In this document: positions 1 to 7,302 of the stretch, one piece after another
How positions within the stretch are numbered: the first letter of the stretch is position 1
Layout: each line of letters starts with the position of its first letter
Assembly: GCA_964644525.1 (NCBI GenBank)
Contig: CAZXWC010000033.1
Span: forward strand, 1 to 15,719
Direction of reading: 5' to 3'
DNA: 15,719 bases
Source of the DNA: BM714 sp964644525
GTDB taxonomy: Bacteria; Bacillota; Clostridia; Peptostreptococcales; BM714
Notes under the pieces: model-generated
Database searches by the model: none
Told to the model about the DNA's origin: nothing
The model's input: only the letters and a program-made list of their open reading frames with translations
Translations under genes and position numbers: made by a program

Positions 1-799
1 CCTGCGCCTTCAAATAATCCTTTGCAGGCGTAAACTCTTTCGGATTCCTGTTTACTTTAAATTCACCGTTTTCATATTCTGCCAAGTACCATAAACCCGA
101 GTCAACAACAGCTTTAGCTAGCGCAACGGTTTGGTCGGATGGATAACCCCATCCGGTAGGACAAGGAACAAAAACATGAAGAAATGATGTTCCCTTCGTA
201 TCTTTTGCCTTCTGGACCTTCATAAGAAAATCCTCCAAGTAACCTACGCTCGCAGTTGCCGCATAAGATATTCCGTGTGCCGCAACTATCTCAAACATGT
301 TTTTCTTGTGTGTAATTGCTCCCGGCAAGTTCTCTCCAGCTGGAGAAGTTGTTGTCCTTGTTCCATATGGAGTAAGGCCGCTCTTTTGTATTCCTGTGTT
401 CATGTAGGCTTCATTGTCAGTGCACATATAAATTATATCATCGTTTCTGTCTATTGCCCCCGACAAAGCCTGAAGTCCGATGTCGGCCGTTCCGCCGTCT
501 CCCGCAAAACCTATTGTTTGGGTATTTTCAACTCCAAGAGCCTTAAGTCCCGCAGCCATACCGGAAGCGACAGCACCTGTCGCTGCAAAAGGTGTTATCA
601 TTGCATTTGTTGTAAAAGACATATGGGGGTATATAAAGGATACTGCCGCCATGCAGCCCGCAGGGAGCGCCGCAAAAGTGTTTTCTCCCAATATCTTCAT
701 TGCATGCCTTAGAGCTAAGCTTTCTCCGCAACCTCCGCATGCCTTGTGTCCGTAAAAATATTCTTTGTTTGTTATCGTATGTGCGTTAAGTTTCGCCAT
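1..799 (-). CDS. porB: 2-oxoacid:ferredoxin oxidoreductase beta subunit, POR-1 (partial at left edge)
   Basis: This is the TPP-binding beta subunit of a POR/VOR-family enzyme, which decarboxylates a 2-oxoacid to acyl-CoA and passes electrons through a proximal 4Fe-4S cluster. I translated 266 codons from the ATG at 799; the C-terminus lies beyond the window, and a family length near 290-310 suggests a few dozen residues are missing. The four expected cluster cysteines are visible at C21, C24, C49 and C213 (in CGGC, AGCM and PCPTGW). The TPP/Mg motif is GDGGTAD at about 100-106 with TDNEAYMNTG at 127-136. The start overlaps the alpha-subunit stop by one base (TGATG), with a GGGGTG-like ribosome site inside the alpha gene, so the two are translationally coupled. 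It is last of the four visible operon genes; further genes may follow to the left. The preferred 2-oxoacid cannot be read from sequence. Confidence 0.93.
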   Translation of the reverse strand, partial: MAKLNAHTITNKEYFYGHKACGGCGESLALRHAMKILGENTFAALPAGCMAAVSFIYPHMSFTTNAMITPFAATGAVASGMAAGLKALGVENTQTIGFAGDGGTADIGLQALSGAIDRNDDIIYMCTDNEAYMNTGIQKSGLTPYGTRTTTSPAGENLPGAITHKKNMFEIVAAHGISYAATASVGYLEDFLMKVQKAKDTKGTSFLHVFVPCPTGWGYPSDQTVALAKAVVDSGLWYLAEYENGEFKVNRNPKEFTPAKDYLKAQ

Positions 800-1986
800 C
801 AGTAGTCACACCCCACATTCATATACTGTACACGGTCAAATGAATTTCCATCAGCTGCCGACAAAAGTTCGTCATACGCTTTTTCTATGTCATGATGAGT
901 TATGTCCCTGCCGCCTATTCCGCCTATGAAATTGACAGCCTTTGGAATATCGCCCATCTCAATTATTGAAGAATTGACATTTGTGAATATGCTTCCCTCA
1001 TAGCCGAAAGAAATATTCTTGTCGAGCACTCCAAAGGCCTTCACATTCTTAAGCGCATCAACCACTTTATCAGTCGGGAAAGGTCTTAGAACCCTAAGCT
1101 TTATCAGTCCAACCCTTTTGCCCTCTTTTCTCATTTCTTCCAAAACTACTCTTGCTGTACCTGTCACGCTGCCCGTTGTTATCAAGGCTACCTCGGCATC
1201 TTCCATATTAACCGTTTCCATCAATCCATGATAATATCTACCGAAGGCATCCCCGAACTCCTTGTCTATTCTTTCTATATATTCTTCAGATTCAACCATT
1301 TCAAAATGCCTCTTCATGTTGAATTCCATGTTTGTGTCTTTGCCCGCCGATATGCAAAGGCTCTTTGGATTTTCAAGAGACATGCTGTTGTTTGGCATTG
1401 AGATCGGAGGCAAAAACTCATCGACTTTTTCCTGTTCCGGTATTTCAACCATTTCGTATGTGTGAGTCAAAATAAAACCGTCTACATTGACCATGACCGG
1501 AGTCATGACCTCTTTTGTTTCTGCAATTTTGTAAGCCTGAATTGTCATGTCAAGCGCTTCCTGGGCATCCTCAACATATATTTGAATCCACCCGGAGTTG
1601 AGAAGGAACATGGAATCCATATGGTCTCCAAAAATACTCCATGGGGTGGCAATCGAACGGTTTGCGTTCATCATCACTATGGGAAGGCGTTGGCCGCTTG
1701 CGTAAGGCAGAGCCTCAGCCATGTAAAGCAGCCCTTGCGAAGAAGTCGCTGTAAATGCCCTCGCTCCAACGGAACTTATGCCTATGGCGCATGACATTGC
1801 GCTGTGCTCGGACTCTACATGCATAAAATCGGACTCGAGAGATCCGTCTTCAACAAATTCCGAAAGTCTTTCCACAACAATAGTCTGCGGCGTTATCGGA
1901 TAGGCTGAAATGACATGGGGCCTTGAAAGCCTTGCCCCTTCGGCTACAGCATCATCACCGCAAATAAACTTCATTGTTTTACTCAT
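799..1986 (-). CDS. porA: 2-oxoacid:ferredoxin oxidoreductase alpha subunit, POR-1
   Basis: This 395-residue alpha subunit carries the pyrimidine-binding domain (domain I) and a transketolase-C-like domain II, and pairs with the beta subunit to form the TPP active site. The diagnostic motifs are YPITPQT at residues 29-35, which lines the substrate pocket in this family, and ESEHSAM at 58-64 with the TPP-activating glutamate. The length is normal for separate POR alpha chains. The start follows the delta stop after one base (TAG-C-ATG), with AAGGAGGTG inside the end of the delta gene as ribosome site. The paralogue in this window (9733-10914) has PITPST where this one has PITPQT, and its C-terminus ends in YLGVRE rather than MNVGCDY. 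The two sets may therefore differ in substrate, although PITPQT also occurs in true pyruvate enzymes as far as I recall. Confidence 0.95.
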   Translation of the reverse strand: MSKTMKFICGDDAVAEGARLSRPHVISAYPITPQTIVVERLSEFVEDGSLESDFMHVESEHSAMSCAIGISSVGARAFTATSSQGLLYMAEALPYASGQRLPIVMMNANRSIATPWSIFGDHMDSMFLLNSGWIQIYVEDAQEALDMTIQAYKIAETKEVMTPVMVNVDGFILTHTYEMVEIPEQEKVDEFLPPISMPNNSMSLENPKSLCISAGKDTNMEFNMKRHFEMVESEEYIERIDKEFGDAFGRYYHGLMETVNMEDAEVALITTGSVTGTARVVLEEMRKEGKRVGLIKLRVLRPFPTDKVVDALKNVKAFGVLDKNISFGYEGSIFTNVNSSIIEMGDIPKAVNFIGGIGGRDITHHDIEKAYDELLSAADGNSFDRVQYMNVGCDY

Positions 1987-1987
1987 G

Positions 1988-2287
1988 CTATTTCACCTCC
2001 TTGACCATTTCTATGGCTCCAAGCTTGCATTCTACCGCACAAACTCCGCAACCCTTGCAATAATCATAATCTATTTCAAGCTTATCCCCGGATTTGTCGA
2101 TTACTCCGTCCGGACAAACCAAAAAACATCTGAGGCAATTAACACATTTATCGTAATCAATAACCGGCTTGAAAGTTCTCCAGCCAGAGTTTATGCTCGT
2201 CAAGTGGTTGCTCTCACAAGTAGAACCCAATGGATATTCCCGAACCGATTGGGGGGCATTCCATTTCTTTAACTTTGGTCTATCCAT
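1988..2287 (-). CDS. porD: 2-oxoacid:ferredoxin oxidoreductase delta subunit (2x[4Fe-4S] ferredoxin), POR-1
   Basis: This 99-residue electron-transfer subunit has two bacterial-ferredoxin 4Fe-4S motifs. The first has cysteines 48, 51, 54 and 58 (CxxCxxCxxxCP). The second has cysteines 77, 80, 83 and 87, with the usual proline after the last cysteine replaced by lysine. The clusters relay electrons from the beta-subunit cluster to external ferredoxin. The N-terminal 45 residues are a non-cluster extension of the kind common in POR delta chains. The start at 2287 has AAAGGAG upstream and lies two bases past the gamma stop. The position between gamma and alpha is the usual gamma-delta-alpha-beta order. 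Confidence 0.94.
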   Translation of the reverse strand: MDRPKLKKWNAPQSVREYPLGSTCESNHLTSINSGWRTFKPVIDYDKCVNCLRCFLVCPDGVIDKSGDKLEIDYDYCKGCGVCAVECKLGAIEMVKEVK

Positions 2288-2289
2288 CT

Positions 2290-2829
2290 TTATGCTCCTT
2301 TCACCAATTCATATACTTTTTCAATAAGTACCTTGTTCTTTTGAGCGACTTTAGGCTTCAAATTATCGTCAATAGCCTTCTTGGCATCTTCAATCGAGAC
2401 ATGTCCGCTTACTGCGATAAAAGCGCCCATCATAGCGGTATTTGTTATGGGCAAACCCAGAACGTCAAGCGCCATCGATGTAGCATCAAGAGCCACAATT
2501 TTCTGTGAAACGATTTTTTTATATTTTTCAGGATTGTCTGTATTCATAATCAAAACAGTATCTTCTTTCAGCCCGTTCGTAACACCGTTTTCCCAGAGTG
2601 TTTCGTCCAATACTATTACATAGTCGGGTGATATTATCTCACTCCTGTCTGTAATCTTTTCATCGGAAATCCTTGTGAATCCAGCAACTGGAGCTCCTCG
2701 TCTTTCCGGTCCAAATGACGGAAAAGCCATTGCGTACTTTCCTCCATGCACAGAAGCTGCCGAACCAAGAATTCTAGCCGCAGTAAAGCTGCCCTGGCCT
2801 CCTCTTCCATGCCATCTTATTTCAATCAT
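2290..2829 (-). CDS. porC: 2-oxoacid:ferredoxin oxidoreductase gamma subunit, POR-1
   Basis: This 179-residue gamma subunit is the domain III equivalent of one-chain PFOR, involved in CoA binding and complex formation. It is recognised by the N-terminal WHGRGGQG motif (residues 6-13), FPSFGPERRGAPV at about 37-49 and the DYVIVLDETL strand. It is the first gene of the minus-strand operon. GAGGAGGT lies seven to eight bases before the ATG, and a sigma-A promoter lies about 30 bases upstream. Similarity to the second gamma subunit (8839-9414) is clear over the whole length but far from identity, so the two operons are old paralogues rather than a recent duplication. Confidence 0.94.
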   Translation of the reverse strand: MIEIRWHGRGGQGSFTAARILGSAASVHGGKYAMAFPSFGPERRGAPVAGFTRISDEKITDRSEIISPDYVIVLDETLWENGVTNGLKEDTVLIMNTDNPEKYKKIVSQKIVALDATSMALDVLGLPITNTAMMGAFIAVSGHVSIEDAKKAIDDNLKPKVAQKNKVLIEKVYELVKGA

Positions 2830-2858
2830 AGCAAAACCTCCTCTTTTTATATACTTCT

Positions 2859-2887
2859 AATATATCTGTTGTATATCAGATGGTCAA
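2859..2887 (-). promoter_or_regulatory. Sigma-A promoter of the POR-1 operon
   Basis: On the minus strand TTGACC (2887-2882) is followed by a 17-bp spacer and TATATT (2864-2859), giving a predicted start near 2852 and a short leader before the porC ATG at 2829. The spacer holds a dyad, ATCTG-N8-CAGAT (2864-2868 and 2877-2881 on the plus strand), placed where a repressor could block polymerase. Confidence 0.7.
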
Positions 2888-2917
2888 TTCTTTTTATGCT
2901 TTAAATTGATATTATTA

Positions 2918-2945
2918 TTGACTTTGTTTAAAAAACCTATAAAAT
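2918..2945 (+). promoter_or_regulatory. Probable sigma-A promoter of the YczE-type gene
   Basis: TTGACT (2918-2923), a 16-bp spacer and TAAAAT (2940-2945) point rightwards toward the membrane-protein gene. The predicted transcript start is near 2952, leaving about 90 nt of leader. This promoter is back-to-back with the POR-1 promoter. Confidence 0.5.
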
Positions 2946-3041
2946 ATATTAATGTCTCAATATTTTTCACATTCTCGATTCTTGCTATTAATTGTGTATA
3001 AAAATAAAACAGGCTTTTTGGGAGCCTTTACTGGAGCTGCT

Positions 3042-3719
3042 ATGAAATCTTTTATAATTCGTTTCTTACGTCTTAACTGTGGGCTTTTTATTTCTTCGGT
3101 TGGAATAGTCCTCATGATAAAGGCAAACATCGGCTACCCCCCATGGGATGTTTTTCACGCCGGACTCGCTAATACAATAGGAATAACCATAGGCATGGCT
3201 TCTATAATGACAGGTTTGTTTATAGTTTTTGCCACCATCATTTTTGGAGAAAAAATCGGAATTGGAACCCTGTTTAACATGATTGAAATCGGTTTATTTA
3301 TTGATCTTATTCTTTTTATGGATATTCTACCCACTGCAAGCAACTTTATAATAGGGGCCACCATGATGACCGCAGGTATAATTCTACTTTCATATGGAAG
3401 CTACCACTATATTGCTTCCGGCTTTGGGGCAGGCCCTCGAGACAGCCTTATGGTAGCTGTTACCAGAAAAACCGGCTTGCCTGTTGGCATATGCCGCGGA
3501 TCTATTGAACTTTTGACGGCGTTAGCGGGTTGGAGGCTTGGAGGTATGTTTGGAGTCGGAACAATAGTCTCTGCATTCGCGATCGGATATTTCATACAAA
3601 CAACATTCAAACTCGTGAAATTCGATCCGACAAGGGTTAAACACGAAACACTTAATCAAACCGTGTCGGCCTTTCGTATCATGACTGTTAAAACTATTAC
3701 AAAAAATACAAGCAAATGA
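3042..3719 (+). CDS. YczE/YyaS/YitT-family integral membrane protein
   Basis: This is a 225-residue polytopic membrane protein of the YczE/YitT type, whose biochemical role is not established. The family pattern ANIGxxPWDVFHAGL (about residues 28-42) is followed by the inner repeat GFGAGPRDSLMVAVTRKTGLPVG (about 127-149). About six hydrophobic segments can be seen: near 10-27, 46-68, 72-95, 101-119, 153-170 and 172-190. The tail is basic and hydrophilic. An in-frame ATG at 2952 would add 30 residues. I prefer 3042 because GGAG lies five bases before it, the protein then starts like its family, and the predicted promoter places the transcript start at about 2952. It stands alone: a divergent operon lies on the left and a hairpin terminator begins at its own stop codon. 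No substrate can be inferred. Confidence 0.82.
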   Translation: MKSFIIRFLRLNCGLFISSVGIVLMIKANIGYPPWDVFHAGLANTIGITIGMASIMTGLFIVFATIIFGEKIGIGTLFNMIEIGLFIDLILFMDILPTASNFIIGATMMTAGIILLSYGSYHYIASGFGAGPRDSLMVAVTRKTGLPVGICRGSIELLTALAGWRLGGMFGVGTIVSAFAIGYFIQTTFKLVKFDPTRVKHETLNQTVSAFRIMTVKTITKNTSK

Positions 3720-3760
3720 ATTGAAAAGACCGTCTTTTTAAAGACGGTCTTTTCAATTCA
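3717..3760. terminator. Long perfect hairpin / terminator overlapping the YczE stop codon
   Basis: The inverted repeat has 21-bp arms with no mismatch (3717-3737 and 3740-3760) and only TT between them. The left arm begins with the TGA stop of the membrane-protein gene. The stem contains a GC-richer core (GACCGTC) flanked by A- and T-tracts, so it can act as an intrinsic terminator in both directions. Confidence 0.75.
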
Positions 3761-3787
3761 AATATAAATTACAAATTTTATTTTTGC

Positions 3788-3813
3788 AATCTTGATTTAT
3801 AAAAATCAAGATT
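3788..3813. repeat. 11-bp perfect inverted repeat (AATCTTGATTT / AAATCAAGATT)
   Basis: The arms 3788-3798 and 3803-3813 are perfectly complementary across a 4-nt loop. The repeat lies between the terminator hairpin and the promoters of the glutamate-synthase-like gene. It is AT-rich with no T-run after it, so an operator or mRNA-end structure is as likely as a second terminator. Confidence 0.5.
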
Positions 3814-3863
3814 CAATCAAACCCTTTGATTCTCTCCTATTCTTGCACATAGTATTGCTTTGT

Positions 3864-3924
3864 TATAATATTACAGTAAAGAGCATTTGCCCTATTTGAC
3901 TTTTTAAAACGTAATTATTATATC
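3864..3924 (+). promoter_or_regulatory. Promoter region of the glutamate-synthase-like gene
   Basis: The best candidate is TTGACT (3896-3901), a 17-bp spacer and TATATC (3919-3924), with start near 3931. Further upstream is a perfect -10 box TATAAT (3864-3869) with TTGCAC (3843-3848) at a short 15-bp spacing, a possible second promoter. The remaining leader carries AAAGGGGGA just before the ATG at 3957. Confidence 0.55.
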
Positions 3925-3956
3925 CAAATTTAATCAGATGTAAAGGGGGACATGAA

Positions 3957-5477
3957 ATGACTTATTCACCAGCATTATCATCGGCTTTCAACGAAACAAG
4001 AAATCGAAGCGACAAGCTGTCGCCTCAATCCGGAATGTGCTCACTATGCACAGAGGATTGCGCAACGACTTGCGAACTTGGATTGGCTGCGGTTTTGGGC
4101 ATGCGAACCGTCTATCCAACCACAACAGGTGCAAACCAAGTAGGTTCGGAAAAGGATTATCCGATCGACTATTCACATTTCAATATCAATGGACGTGTTT
4201 TCGGCGCAATGGGTGTAAATCCCACCCACGAAGAGGCCGCAATATTCAATGTCAACCTTGAACGCGAGTTCGGCTTGGTCAATCCCGTAAAACTTGCAAT
4301 GCCGGTCATATTGCCTGCGCTGATAAAACTCAACTGGGAGGATTATTTCGGAGGGGCCGCCATGGCAGGTGTTTGCTGCGTAATCGGCGAAGACGCAAGA
4401 GAAAAGGACCCCGATCTTAAGATTGAAAACGGCAAGATTGTCCATTTTCCCGCAATCGGTAAAATGCTCGACACTTTCAGAAAGTACTATCGCGGATACG
4501 GGCAAATCATAATACAAACAAATGTCGAGGATGACATGCTGGGTGTTTCCGACTATGCAATAAGACAACATGGCGCGGAAGCTATAGAAATAAAGTTCGG
4601 ACAGGGAGCCAAAGGTACCCAACCTGTGAAACTCGTGAAGGGCATTGAAGATGCCTTGGCAAAGAAGTGCTCAGGATATTTTGTCCACCCCGATCCGAGC
4701 GACCCGAAAGTGGCCGAAGCATATGAAAACGGAGTATGCCCTAATTTCTATACATATTCAAGGCTCCCCCAATGGACCGAGGAGTATCTTGTCCCAAGGA
4801 TAGCTGAACTCAGAAACTTGGGAGCAAAAAACATATACTTCAAGATGGCCGGTTATGACCCGGCGGACCTTGAAAAGAGCATACGCCTGGCCATAAAAGC
4901 GGGAGTAGACATGATAACCTTCGACGGCGCAGGCGGAGGAAGCGGGTACAGTCCCTGCAAGATGATGAACGAATGGGCCTATCCGACAATCATGATGGAG
5001 GAAGCCATATGCACAATCACAAAAAAATTGAAGGCTGAGGGTCTTACGATTCCTGCAATAACCGTAACCGGCGGATTCGCATCCGAAGACCAGGTATTCA
5101 AGGCGCTTTCCTACGGTGACGGAGATGTTACGGCGATAGGCATTTGCAGGGCTGCAATGGCGGCAGCCATGAGCGGCAAAAAAACCGGCGATATGATAAA
5201 GGCCGGAAAAGTGCCTAAGCTGTTTGAAAAATACGGAAACACCATAGAGGACATATACGGAGATCTTGCGGAACTAAGGTCCATTTACGGCAAAAAAGCC
5301 AACGATTTCTCACCTGGAGCAATAGGAGTTTTCTCCTATCTCAACAAAATTGCTTTTGGGATCAGGCATTTCGCCGCGCTCAACCGGAAATTCGATGTAC
5401 GTTATTTGGATAGAAGCGATTTGATTCCTTTGACAAGGGATGCAAAAGATTTGATTAAGGGAAAGTGGTTCGATTAA
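3957..5477 (+). CDS. FMN-binding glutamate-synthase-family protein with N-terminal Cys4 motif
   Basis: This 506-residue protein matches the FMN-binding (synthase) domain of glutamate synthase, a TIM-barrel flavoenzyme. Barrel landmarks are EIKFGQGAKG (211-220), FDGAGGGSGYSP (322-333, phosphate-binding loop) and TGGFASEDQVFKAL (371-384) before AIG. The N-terminus carries Cys28-x2-Cys31-x3-Cys35-x3-Cys39, a plausible Fe-S or metal site. The region after the barrel, where classical GltS chains carry Cys-x5-Cys-x4-Cys for a 3Fe-4S cluster, shows only Cys397. There is no glutamine amidotransferase domain, and no NADPH-dependent small subunit lies nearby. It could use ferredoxin and ammonia, or catalyse a different amine-transfer reaction, as MgsC does in N-methylglutamate synthase; this is inference. 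Of two nearby ATGs, 3952 reads straight into a stop, so 3957 is the start, with AGGGGG as ribosome site. It is transcribed alone, with its own promoter and terminator. Confidence 0.85.
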   Translation: MTYSPALSSAFNETRNRSDKLSPQSGMCSLCTEDCATTCELGLAAVLGMRTVYPTTTGANQVGSEKDYPIDYSHFNINGRVFGAMGVNPTHEEAAIFNVNLEREFGLVNPVKLAMPVILPALIKLNWEDYFGGAAMAGVCCVIGEDAREKDPDLKIENGKIVHFPAIGKMLDTFRKYYRGYGQIIIQTNVEDDMLGVSDYAIRQHGAEAIEIKFGQGAKGTQPVKLVKGIEDALAKKCSGYFVHPDPSDPKVAEAYENGVCPNFYTYSRLPQWTEEYLVPRIAELRNLGAKNIYFKMAGYDPADLEKSIRLAIKAGVDMITFDGAGGGSGYSPCKMMNEWAYPTIMMEEAICTITKKLKAEGLTIPAITVTGGFASEDQVFKALSYGDGDVTAIGICRAAMAAAMSGKKTGDMIKAGKVPKLFEKYGNTIEDIYGDLAELRSIYGKKANDFSPGAIGVFSYLNKIAFGIRHFAALNRKFDVRYLDRSDLIPLTRDAKDLIKGKWFD

Positions 5478-5560
5478 CAGCCAAAGCTGTTCAAACGATT
5501 TTTTCACATTCAAAATGTTAAACCTAAACTTTATTATGATATTTGTTTTTTGATATAAAT

Positions 5561-5608
5561 ATAAACGAAACTGGCACTATTATTTTAAAAAATGCCAGTT
5601 TCGTTTAT
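5561..5608. terminator. Intrinsic terminator after the glutamate-synthase-like gene
   Basis: 16-bp perfect arms (5561-5576 and 5593-5608) surround a 16-nt AT-rich loop and are followed by ATTTT on the plus strand. It sits about 80 bases past the stop at 5477. It could also stop minus-strand transcription from the small ORF to the right. Confidence 0.75.
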
Positions 5609-5645
5609 TATTTTAGCCCTTTGCAATTGTCGAATTAAAAATATT

Positions 5646-5843
5646 TTAATATCTTGCCGCCCTGCATGTTACAGGATGCCTTCCTCTATTCAATAAAGCA
5701 ATCGCAAACAAAATCGCAAGACTTGCCAAGTAGCTGATTTCTTTGATTTCAAACAATTTTGCCACAACAAGATTCAACGACACCATGACAATCAATCCGC
5801 CCAATAAAATCATGCAAACCCATACTATAGAAATCCACAACAT
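5646..5843 (-). CDS. Possible small two-helix membrane protein (hypothetical)
   Basis: This 65-residue ORF gives two hydrophobic segments (about 3-30 and 37-50) joined by FEIKEIS and followed by a basic tail containing RGRHP and CRAAR. I do not recognise a family. The ATG at 5843 has no convincing ribosome site, only GGGAAG more than 20 bases upstream, and no clear promoter is visible. In favour: the protein-like hydrophobic pattern, and a position framed by two terminators in a gap that otherwise holds no gene. It could equally be a chance ORF or the remnant of a longer membrane protein. Confidence 0.35.
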   Translation of the reverse strand: MLWISIVWVCMILLGGLIVMVSLNLVVAKLFEIKEISYLASLAILFAIALLNRGRHPVTCRAARY

Positions 5844-5960
5844 GTTTTTTTCATTTGCTTTTCTTCCCGATTAATTTAATGATTTTCTATTCCACGTTTT
5901 AAATATACAGGCATATTCTTTGCCGCTGCTTTGAACAATCTTAGAGTATCCTTAGAATTG

Positions 5961-5987
5961 AAAAACCCGCGAAATCAATTCGCGGGT
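5961..5987 (-). terminator. Intrinsic terminator of the aminotransferase gene
   Basis: On the minus strand a 9-bp GC-rich stem, ACCCGCGAA / TTCGCGGGT (arms 5987-5979 and 5973-5965), has a 5-nt loop and runs directly into TTTTT (5965-5961). It lies about 25 bases past the aminotransferase stop and is a textbook rho-independent terminator. Confidence 0.85.
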
Positions 5988-6011
5988 CGGATTGCAACAA
6001 ATTATATTTTT

Positions 6012-7220
6012 TTATTTGATTTTCTCACAAATAAGTTTGCCGAGTTTTCGAATGCCTTCCTTTATTTTTCCGGGCGGAACAGATCCATAGCTTATTCTCA
6101 TGCAATTGTTGCCTTTGCCGCCGCCCTCTACAAAAAAACCTTCCCCTGCGACAAAAGCAACTTTTACTTCAGGATTTTTTAAGGATTCAGCCAAAAGCTC
6201 TGTTGTGTTTATTCCACCCGGCAGCTCAACCCATGTAAAGAGGCCTCCATCCGGGAACACTCGTTTCGTGCCTTCGGGAAAAAACTTGTCTATGCTCTCT
6301 ATCATGGCATCTCTTCTTTCCCTGTACAAATCGCATATCATTTTGTGGTGGTCCGGATAATATCCCCTCTTGAAAAATTCGGCGCAAAGTATTTGAGGAA
6401 GCATTGAAGTGTGGGAGTTTGTTGCAGTCTTTGCCGCAAACAACTTTTGCATTATTTGATCGTTTGAAAGAATATAGCCCAGTCTGCTTCCAGGCGAAAA
6501 AATTTTCGAGAAGCTGTTGGCCAAAACGGTATGTCCCGTTTTATCAAATGCCTTTATTGGCAACAGATCCGTCCCGCTGTATCTTATGTCCCTGTATGGA
6601 TCATCTTCTAGAATGATCACATCATACTTGCCTCCGAATTCGGCGATTCGTTTTCTTCTTTCAAGCGACAATGTTCTTCCTGTGGGATTGTGGAATGTAG
6701 GAATCACATAAACCATCTTAGGATTGTAGCGCTTTATTTTTTTCTCCAAATCCTCGGGGATCATTCCTTGGTCATCCATGTCGACCCCTATGCATTTTGC
6801 TTCGAACATGTCGAAAATTTCGACAGAATGTACAAATGAAGGAGACTCAACCAATATGACATCCTCAGGTTCTATGTAAAGCTGGCAAAGCAGGTTCATG
6901 GCTTCAAGTCCGCCGTTTATTATCATTATATTTTCAATTTCAGCCTCTACACCCTTTGGCTGCAAAAGTTCTTTCACTACTACTTGCCTTAAATCAACAG
7001 CGCCCATCACATTGCCGTATTGAAGCGCTTCCACACCTCTTTTATCTTCTCTTATCACATCATTCGTGATTTCCCGTACAATATCTACCGGCAAAGCCTC
7101 AAAAGCAGGTGCTCCACCGCCAAATGAAATCAGATCGGGATCATTCATTGCACCAAAAAGTCCCTTTATGACATTTGCCGATTTCTCCATCGCCGACATC
7201 CTTCTCGCAAATTCCGGCAT
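6012..7220 (-). CDS. PLP-dependent class I/II aminotransferase (fold type I, LysN/MocR-like group)
   Basis: This 402-residue aminotransferase moves an amino group between an amino acid and a 2-oxoacid. Visible landmarks are HNPTG at 177-181, EDDPY at 205-209 (the cofactor-contacting Asp and Tyr), the Schiff-base lysine K239 in SFSKIFSPG, R246 in the same loop, and MRISYG near the C-terminus with the arginine that holds the substrate carboxylate. The sequence type resembles the 2-aminoadipate / aromatic / valine-pyruvate aminotransferases that lack the GntR-type domain of MocR proteins. The amino donor cannot be assigned. The ribosome site is GGAGGAG, eight bases before the ATG at 7220; another ATG at 7228 is out of frame. 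The gene has its own promoter and terminator. Its position next to ferredoxin-linked 2-oxoacid oxidoreductases suggests that it supplies their substrates. Confidence 0.9.
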   Translation of the reverse strand: MPEFARRMSAMEKSANVIKGLFGAMNDPDLISFGGGAPAFEALPVDIVREITNDVIREDKRGVEALQYGNVMGAVDLRQVVVKELLQPKGVEAEIENIMIINGGLEAMNLLCQLYIEPEDVILVESPSFVHSVEIFDMFEAKCIGVDMDDQGMIPEDLEKKIKRYNPKMVYVIPTFHNPTGRTLSLERRKRIAEFGGKYDVIILEDDPYRDIRYSGTDLLPIKAFDKTGHTVLANSFSKIFSPGSRLGYILSNDQIMQKLFAAKTATNSHTSMLPQILCAEFFKRGYYPDHHKMICDLYRERRDAMIESIDKFFPEGTKRVFPDGGLFTWVELPGGINTTELLAESLKNPEVKVAFVAGEGFFVEGGGKGNNCMRISYGSVPPGKIKEGIRKLGKLICEKIK

Positions 7221-7254
7221 AAAAACATCTCCTCCAAACCATTTTTTTCATATT

Positions 7255-7263
7255 ATTATATCA
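7255..7263 (-). promoter_or_regulatory. Extended -10 promoter of the aminotransferase gene
   Basis: On the minus strand TGATATAAT (7263-7255) is a perfect extended -10 element in the 82-bp gap after the activator gene. No good -35 is seen, as is common with extended -10 promoters. It is adjacent to a 10-bp palindrome, ATCATATGAT (7260-7269). Confidence 0.55.
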
Positions 7264-7302
7264 TATGATTCATTGCGAAAGCCCCCAACCTTTTTTATGC
7301 TT

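Noticed and set aside
275..755. Plus-strand open frames of 91-145 codons
   Set aside because: They are shadows of the partial POR-1 beta gene, whose minus-strand translation shows all family motifs; the plus-strand products look like nothing known.
2952..3041. Upstream ATG for the YczE-type membrane protein
   Set aside because: It coincides with the predicted transcript start, lacks a ribosome site, and adds 30 residues not typical of the family.
5572..5587. TGGCAC resembling a sigma-54 -24 element
   Set aside because: It lies in the stem of a terminator and has no TTGCA-type -12 element at the right distance.
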